Below, piece after piece: positions 59,637 through 64,000 of a stretch of DNA of 64,000 nucleotides. The notes below the pieces were generated by a model. The model ran no database searches. It was not told the origin of the DNA and saw only the letters and a program-made list of their open reading frames with translations. This DNA is from an uncultured Deferribacteraceae bacterium. GTDB lineage: Bacteria > Chrysiogenota > Deferribacteres > Deferribacterales > Mucispirillaceae. The translations under genes were made by a program, and so were the position numbers. How positions within the stretch are numbered: position 1 is the first letter of the stretch; each line of letters opens with the position of its first letter. The stretch covers positions 62,001 through 126,000 of the forward strand of contig CAMQYS010000003.1 in assembly GCA_947039395.1 (NCBI GenBank), given 5' to 3'.

Positions 59637-59672
59637 AAGATACTTTATTTATTGTATCATTTAAAGTATCTT
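59637..59672. repeat. Perfect 11-bp inverted repeat
   Basis: Arms AAGATACTTTA / TAAAGTATCTT with a 14-nt loop. It begins right where the preceding repeat ends. Confidence 0.75.
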
Positions 59673-59776
59673 AATTAGTAATGTGTGATATAACGATAAA
59701 TATGCATAGTAATTAATGTGTATTTATATATTATTAAGGCAATTCATTTATAATTTGAGATAAGGAAAGATATATT

Positions 59777-61135
59777 ATGTTGACAGTAGTAATATTAGCG
59801 GCAGGCAAAGGAACAAGAATGTTATCATCAAAACCAAAAGTCCTTTTTGATCTTGCAGGTAAGAAGATGATAGATTACTCTATCAATTTAGCTTTATCAC
59901 TAAAGCCTAAAAAAGTCATTGTTGTATTAGGCGATAAAGCAGAGGAAGTAGAGAAATATATATCAAAATATAAAGTAGAGATAGTTATTCAGAAAGCACA
60001 ACTAGGAACTGCTGATGCAGTTAAAACAGCATTGCCTAAGATTGTTGCAGGCAGTAAAGTATTAATTCTTGCAGGAGATATGCCTTTAATTGATAAAGAG
60101 TTGCTAACAACTTTTATTAAAGAGACAACAAAAGATGTATCGTTTATATCAACAAAAGTTGAAACTCCAGATGGTTACGGTAGGGTTCTTAGAGACTCAA
60201 AATTAGATGTGATAAGTATAGTTGAAGAGAAAGATTGTAATCAGAATGAGAAAAATATAAAAGAGATTAATTCAGGTATATATCTATCAACCGTTTCAAA
60301 GCTAAAAGTATTATTAAAGGATATCAAACCGAATAACTCACAGAAAGAGTATTATCTAACAGATATTATAACTCATGGTTCAGGATCATTTATATCAAAG
60401 GATTCTGATAAGTTTTTAGGCATTAATAGTCGAGAACAGTTATCTGTAGTATCGAAAATAATATGGATGCAGAGGGCAAAATATCATCTTAATAATGGAG
60501 TGGATATCGTTGATCCATCTAACTGTTATTTAGATGATGATATTGTGATCGGTTCAGATACGGTAATTTTTCCTAATGTTACGATTAAATCAGGTAGTAA
60601 GATAGGTAAAAGCTGTATGATATATAATAACACGGTTATTGAGAGCTCAATAATTTCAGATAATGTTGAAATTAAGTATGGTTCAGTAATAGAGGGTTCA
60701 AATATCGGCAGTAAGTCAATAGTAGGTCCGATGGCGAGATTACGTCATGGTACAGTTTTAAAGGGATTAAATAAGATCGGTAATTTTGTAGAGGTTAAGG
60801 AGAGCGAGTTAGGTTTAGGTTCACAAGCATCACACCTTTCATATATCGGAGATGCAACGATAGGTAAAGATGTAAATATCGGTTGTGGATTTATAACATG
60901 TAATTATGATGGTATAGATAAGCATAAAACTATAGTTGGCAATAATGTGTTTATCGGTTCAGATGTTCAGTTGGTAGCTCCTATAAAAGTTGGTAATGAT
61001 GTTTTAATCGGAGCTGGTTCAACTATTGTGAAAGATATAAGTTCAAGTGATTTAGCGGTATCAAGATCAGAGCAGAAGAATTTAAAAGGTTCAGGTCTTA
61101 AATATCTTTTAAAAACTAAAAAGAAGAAAAGATAA
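59777..61135 (+). CDS. glmU: Bifunctional UDP-GlcNAc pyrophosphorylase / GlcN-1-P acetyltransferase
   Basis: GlmU, 452 aa, makes UDP-GlcNAc from GlcN-1-P, acetyl-CoA and UTP for peptidoglycan and LPS. The N-terminal uridyltransferase has VILAAGKGTRMLSSKPKVLF and LAGDMPLID. The C-terminal left-handed beta-helix has hexapeptide repeats and SYIGDATIGKDVNIGCGFIT, then NYDGIDKHKT (acetyl-CoA binding). AAGGAAAG lies upstream of ATG. The ClC gene follows after 4 nt, so both are likely one transcript. Confidence 0.96.
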   Translation: MLTVVILAAGKGTRMLSSKPKVLFDLAGKKMIDYSINLALSLKPKKVIVVLGDKAEEVEKYISKYKVEIVIQKAQLGTADAVKTALPKIVAGSKVLILAGDMPLIDKELLTTFIKETTKDVSFISTKVETPDGYGRVLRDSKLDVISIVEEKDCNQNEKNIKEINSGIYLSTVSKLKVLLKDIKPNNSQKEYYLTDIITHGSGSFISKDSDKFLGINSREQLSVVSKIIWMQRAKYHLNNGVDIVDPSNCYLDDDIVIGSDTVIFPNVTIKSGSKIGKSCMIYNNTVIESSIISDNVEIKYGSVIEGSNIGSKSIVGPMARLRHGTVLKGLNKIGNFVEVKESELGLGSQASHLSYIGDATIGKDVNIGCGFITCNYDGIDKHKTIVGNNVFIGSDVQLVAPIKVGNDVLIGAGSTIVKDISSSDLAVSRSEQKNLKGSGLKYLLKTKKKKR

Positions 61136-61139
61136 TATT

Positions 61140-62891
61140 ATGTTGAATAATATAAGAGATCTAGTAAATAAACTTATTTTTAAAAATGAAGATTTAGTTA
61201 TGATAACGGTAGCTGTAACAATAGGTGTTACCGTTGGTTGTGCTAATATTATTTTCAGAGAACTTATAATTTTTGTACAACTACTATCTTTTGGCACAGA
61301 GTCAGAGGTTATTCTGTATAATCTTCAAACAACGCCTGTTTGGAAGATACTTTTAATACCAACATTAGGTGGATTAATAGTTGGAATAATTAGTCGAATA
61401 TTTAAATCATCAGCAGGGCGTAGTGTTCCAGATGTTATCAAGGCGGTATCATTAAATAAGGTTATTCCATCACTCACTCCAGTTATAAAAATTATTACGT
61501 CTTCAATAACATTGGGTACAGGTGGATCAGCAGGTAGAGAGGGGCCGATAGTTGTAATCGGTGCAGGAGTTGGATCATCAGTAGCGAGATTATTTAAATT
61601 TTCATCAACACGAGTTGCAACATCAGCAGCAGCAGGTGCAGCAGGCGGAATAGCAGCAACATTTAACGCACCTCTTGGTGGAGCGATGTTTGCAGCAGAA
61701 GTTTTAGTAGGAGAGTTTTCGCTTAAAACATTTACATCAATAATAATATCAGCAGTAACAGCAACTGCGGTGAGTAGATCATATTTTGGAGATGAGTTAA
61801 CGATTCATGCACCGAACTATTCGTTAAACAGTTTTTTTGAACTTCCATTATATGCATTAATGGGTATTTTTATTGCGATCATATCGGTTATATTTATTCG
61901 TTTTTATTATAGGGTTTCAGAAAATTTTCAGATGCTAAAGATTCCATCATTTATTAAACCAGCGATCGGTGGTTTATTAATGGGTATAGTTGCACTTTAT
62001 AGTAGAAATATTATGGGTGTTGGTTACGGTACGATCTTAGAGGTGTTAAATGGAGAGATAATAGGATACACATTATTTCTGCTTATATTTCTAAAGATTA
62101 TAGCAACATCGTTAACATTAGGATCGGGTGGATCAGGTGGACAGTTCGTACCGACATTATTTATAGGTGCAATGACAGGTGGATTTTTCGGATATATAGC
62201 ACATATGTTTTTTCCAGAAATAGCAGGAACATCAGGTACGTATGCGTTAGTAGGAATGGGAGCTATGTTAGCAGCTGTTATCAGAGCGCCTATAACATCA
62301 ATATTTATTATTTTTGAGATCACACAAAACTATCAGATTATTTTACCACTTATGATATCAGTAATAATCGCTAATCTAATATCATATAGGATAGAGAAAG
62401 ATTCAATTTTCACATGGGTATTATCAAGAGAGGGTTTCAACTTAGGTAAAGGAGTTGAACAAAATATTTTATCTATGATCTATGTAAAAGATATAATGAT
62501 GACTGATATAATTGTTTTTGAAGAGAGTACTCCATTATCAGAAATTCGTGAATCTATAGTTCGTAAACCTCATGCATATTTTCCAGTAGTAGATAAGAAT
62601 GGTTGTTTATCAGGAATGATATCGTTGAATGACCTAAAGAACATCATCTTTAAAAAAGGTGATAACGATAAAATTACTGCAGGTGAGATAGGAATTAGAA
62701 ACAATATAATTACAGTCAGAGAAGATGAGAGTTTATTAGAATCACTAGCTGATTTTGGAATAAAAGATGTTGGTGATCTACCAGTTGTTGAAGATTCAGA
62801 GCATGGATTAAAATTAATCGGTTTATTAAGAAGGTCAGATATTATAATAGCTTACAATAAGATGTTAGTTGATTATGTTCCAAATAATTAA
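61140..62891 (+). CDS. ClC-type chloride channel/antiporter with CBS domains
   Basis: 583 aa. The ClC membrane domain (about 20-430) has GSAGREGPIV with the gating Glu134 and GSGGSGGQFVPTLFIG. The region of the GSGIP selectivity motif reads SAGRSVPDV, so the anion selectivity may differ. Two C-terminal CBS domains (about 445-575) follow, beginning VKDIMMTDIIVF, and may sense nucleotides. The presence of the gating Glu suggests a proton-coupled exchanger rather than a pure channel. It is coupled to glmU. Confidence 0.92.
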   Translation: MLNNIRDLVNKLIFKNEDLVMITVAVTIGVTVGCANIIFRELIIFVQLLSFGTESEVILYNLQTTPVWKILLIPTLGGLIVGIISRIFKSSAGRSVPDVIKAVSLNKVIPSLTPVIKIITSSITLGTGGSAGREGPIVVIGAGVGSSVARLFKFSSTRVATSAAAGAAGGIAATFNAPLGGAMFAAEVLVGEFSLKTFTSIIISAVTATAVSRSYFGDELTIHAPNYSLNSFFELPLYALMGIFIAIISVIFIRFYYRVSENFQMLKIPSFIKPAIGGLLMGIVALYSRNIMGVGYGTILEVLNGEIIGYTLFLLIFLKIIATSLTLGSGGSGGQFVPTLFIGAMTGGFFGYIAHMFFPEIAGTSGTYALVGMGAMLAAVIRAPITSIFIIFEITQNYQIILPLMISVIIANLISYRIEKDSIFTWVLSREGFNLGKGVEQNILSMIYVKDIMMTDIIVFEESTPLSEIRESIVRKPHAYFPVVDKNGCLSGMISLNDLKNIIFKKGDNDKITAGEIGIRNNIITVREDESLLESLADFGIKDVGDLPVVEDSEHGLKLIGLLRRSDIIIAYNKMLVDYVPNN

Positions 62892-62914
62892 AGGAATAAT
62901 TATTAAGGTTAAAA

Positions 62915-64000
62915 ATGTTAGATAATTTAGAAGTAGAGTTAAATAAAGAACAGTACGATGCAGTTGTATCAAAGAATAGATCTCTTCTTATCATTGCAGG
63001 AGCAGGTACAGGTAAGACTAGAGTTATCACATACAGGATAGCGTATCTTATAAAAAAGTATGATGTTAGACCTGGAAATATTTTAGCGGTTACCTTTACA
63101 AATAAGGCAGCATCAGAGATGAAGTCGAGATTGTATTCACTTATAGGTTCACTTTCAACAGCATTACATATAGGTACGTTCCACTCAATTTGTTTAAATA
63201 TTTTAAGAACTGATGGACATTTTATAGGTGTAGATGATAGTTATTCAGTTATAGATCAAGATGATAGACTGGTTATTATTAAACGTATAATTAAGGATTT
63301 AGGCATAGATGATAAACGTTATCCACCGAGAAAATATCTACATTATATTAGTGAATTCAAAAATACTATGAGCTATGTTAATTATCAAAAGCCATCAGAA
63401 ACGATATTGAAATTAGCATTAGTATATGACAGATATCAAGAGCAACTAAATTCATCACGATTTATAGATTTTGATGATATGCTATCATTGGTTGTACGAA
63501 TGTTTTATAAAGATAGTTCAGTTCTTGAAAAGTATCAAGAGATATATAAGCATATATTAGTTGATGAGTATCAAGATACGAATAAAATTCAATCGACATT
63601 TTTATCTTTAATCGGTAAGGGTAATAATATATGCGTAGTTGGCGATGATGATCAATCTATATATGGTTGGCGTGGTGCAGAGATAGCTAACATATTAAAT
63701 TTTGATAAAGAGTATGAAGATGTTAAAGAGATTAAGTTAGTAGAGAATTATCGAGCTGGACAGAAAATATTAGATATTGCAAATAATGTAATAGAGTATA
63801 ATATTAATAGAAGAGGCAAAAAATTAGTTTCAGCAAAAGATATAGATGCAGAGATAAGATACGAGACATTATCAAATGAAGCGTTAGAAAGCAACTTCAT
63901 TATAGAAGAGATAAAAACATTAATATTAAAAGATACAGATTATTTTGATATAGCTATATTATATAGAAAAAACTCTCAATCGCGTAATTTTGAGATATCG
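62915..64000 (+). CDS. UvrD/PcrA/Rep family DNA helicase, 5' part
   Basis: The first 362 codons are present; the gene is truncated by the window edge. Superfamily 1A helicase motifs are seen in order: Q motif LNKEQYDAV, Walker A GAGTGKTR, Ia AVTFTNKAASEMKSRL, II VDEYQDTN, III VVGDDDQSIYGWRGAE and IV LVENYRAGQKIL. These unwind DNA 3' to 5' in repair, replication restart or rolling-circle processes. Whether it is UvrD, PcrA or Rep needs the C-terminus. AAGG lies about 7 nt before ATG. Confidence 0.95.
   Translation, partial: MLDNLEVELNKEQYDAVVSKNRSLLIIAGAGTGKTRVITYRIAYLIKKYDVRPGNILAVTFTNKAASEMKSRLYSLIGSLSTALHIGTFHSICLNILRTDGHFIGVDDSYSVIDQDDRLVIIKRIIKDLGIDDKRYPPRKYLHYISEFKNTMSYVNYQKPSETILKLALVYDRYQEQLNSSRFIDFDDMLSLVVRMFYKDSSVLEKYQEIYKHILVDEYQDTNKIQSTFLSLIGKGNNICVVGDDDQSIYGWRGAEIANILNFDKEYEDVKEIKLVENYRAGQKILDIANNVIEYNINRRGKKLVSAKDIDAEIRYETLSNEALESNFIIEEIKTLILKDTDYFDIAILYRKNSQSRNFEIS

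Larger units (their letters stand above)
59524..59776. other. Non-coding region upstream of glmU
   Basis: AT-rich, with no genes. It holds two abutting inverted repeats (59610-59672) and presumably the glmU promoter. Nothing else is recognised. Confidence 0.4.

Overview
The window is very AT-rich (roughly 30% G+C by eye) chromosomal DNA from a flagellated Gram-negative bacterium. It has two LPS heptosyltransferases, lipoproteins, an outer-membrane beta-barrel protein and a flagellar P-ring gene, plus a sigma-54 type promoter. There are no rRNA or tRNA genes, insertion sequences, CRISPR arrays or phage genes. The gene set and the low G+C would fit Deferribacterota or a deltaproteobacterium-like lineage; that placement is inference and would need a marker-gene tree.

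Layout. 1-3231: the 5' part of hflX (minus, cut by the window edge, apparently with an AUA start) and, on plus, two GT9 heptosyltransferases. 3448-26535: a long minus-strand run around the replication origin, in transcription order purC, a PEP-utilising-enzyme-like pseudoenzyme, an outer-membrane protein, dnaA, dnaN, recF, gyrB, gyrA, folD, mnmE, [three parS sites], mnmG copy 2, mnmG copy 1, rsmG, an LpoA-like lipoprotein and an MltD-like lytic transglycosylase. The best oriC candidate is the dnaN-dnaA intergenic region. 26785-30612: an Lrp/AsnC regulator, a GT2 glycosyltransferase, two small secreted proteins, MarC and RidA. 30639-43270: a minus-strand flagellar block (flgI, flgJ-like, flgM, flgN, flgK, a giant flgL, fliW, csrA) that runs with 4-nt overlaps into a 3'-5' exonuclease, a formyltransferase-like protein and a GT2 enzyme. 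A sigma-54 promoter lies just upstream of flgI. 43799-52141: an IclR regulator, a DUF362/ferredoxin protein, an NhaD-type antiporter, a metallo-beta-lactamase hydrolase, an apparent structured RNA of about 280 nt, a FlaG-like gene and a secreted subtilase. 52657-64000: tgt-yajC-secD-secF-proS, an M23 peptidase, glmU, a ClC-type chloride transporter with CBS domains, and the 5' part of a UvrD/PcrA helicase.

How the parts work together. The left half combines replication initiation and topology (DnaA, DnaN, RecF, GyrAB), the MnmE/MnmG tRNA wobble-uridine modification pathway, RsmG, and cell-envelope maintenance. The middle is late flagellar assembly with its FlgM and FliW/CsrA control, plus a possible surface-glycan module. 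The right half holds the queuosine enzyme Tgt with the Sec translocon accessory proteins, and peptidoglycan precursor synthesis (GlmU) and remodelling.

Most unusual points: a probable non-canonical AUA start for hflX; two intact but diverged MnmG copies in tandem; three parS sites with no parAB beside rsmG; an origin-linked PEP-utiliser pseudoenzyme; a 1449-residue FlgL built from repeated modules; a formyltransferase with a substituted catalytic-motif residue; and an unassigned structured RNA with its own promoter and terminator.
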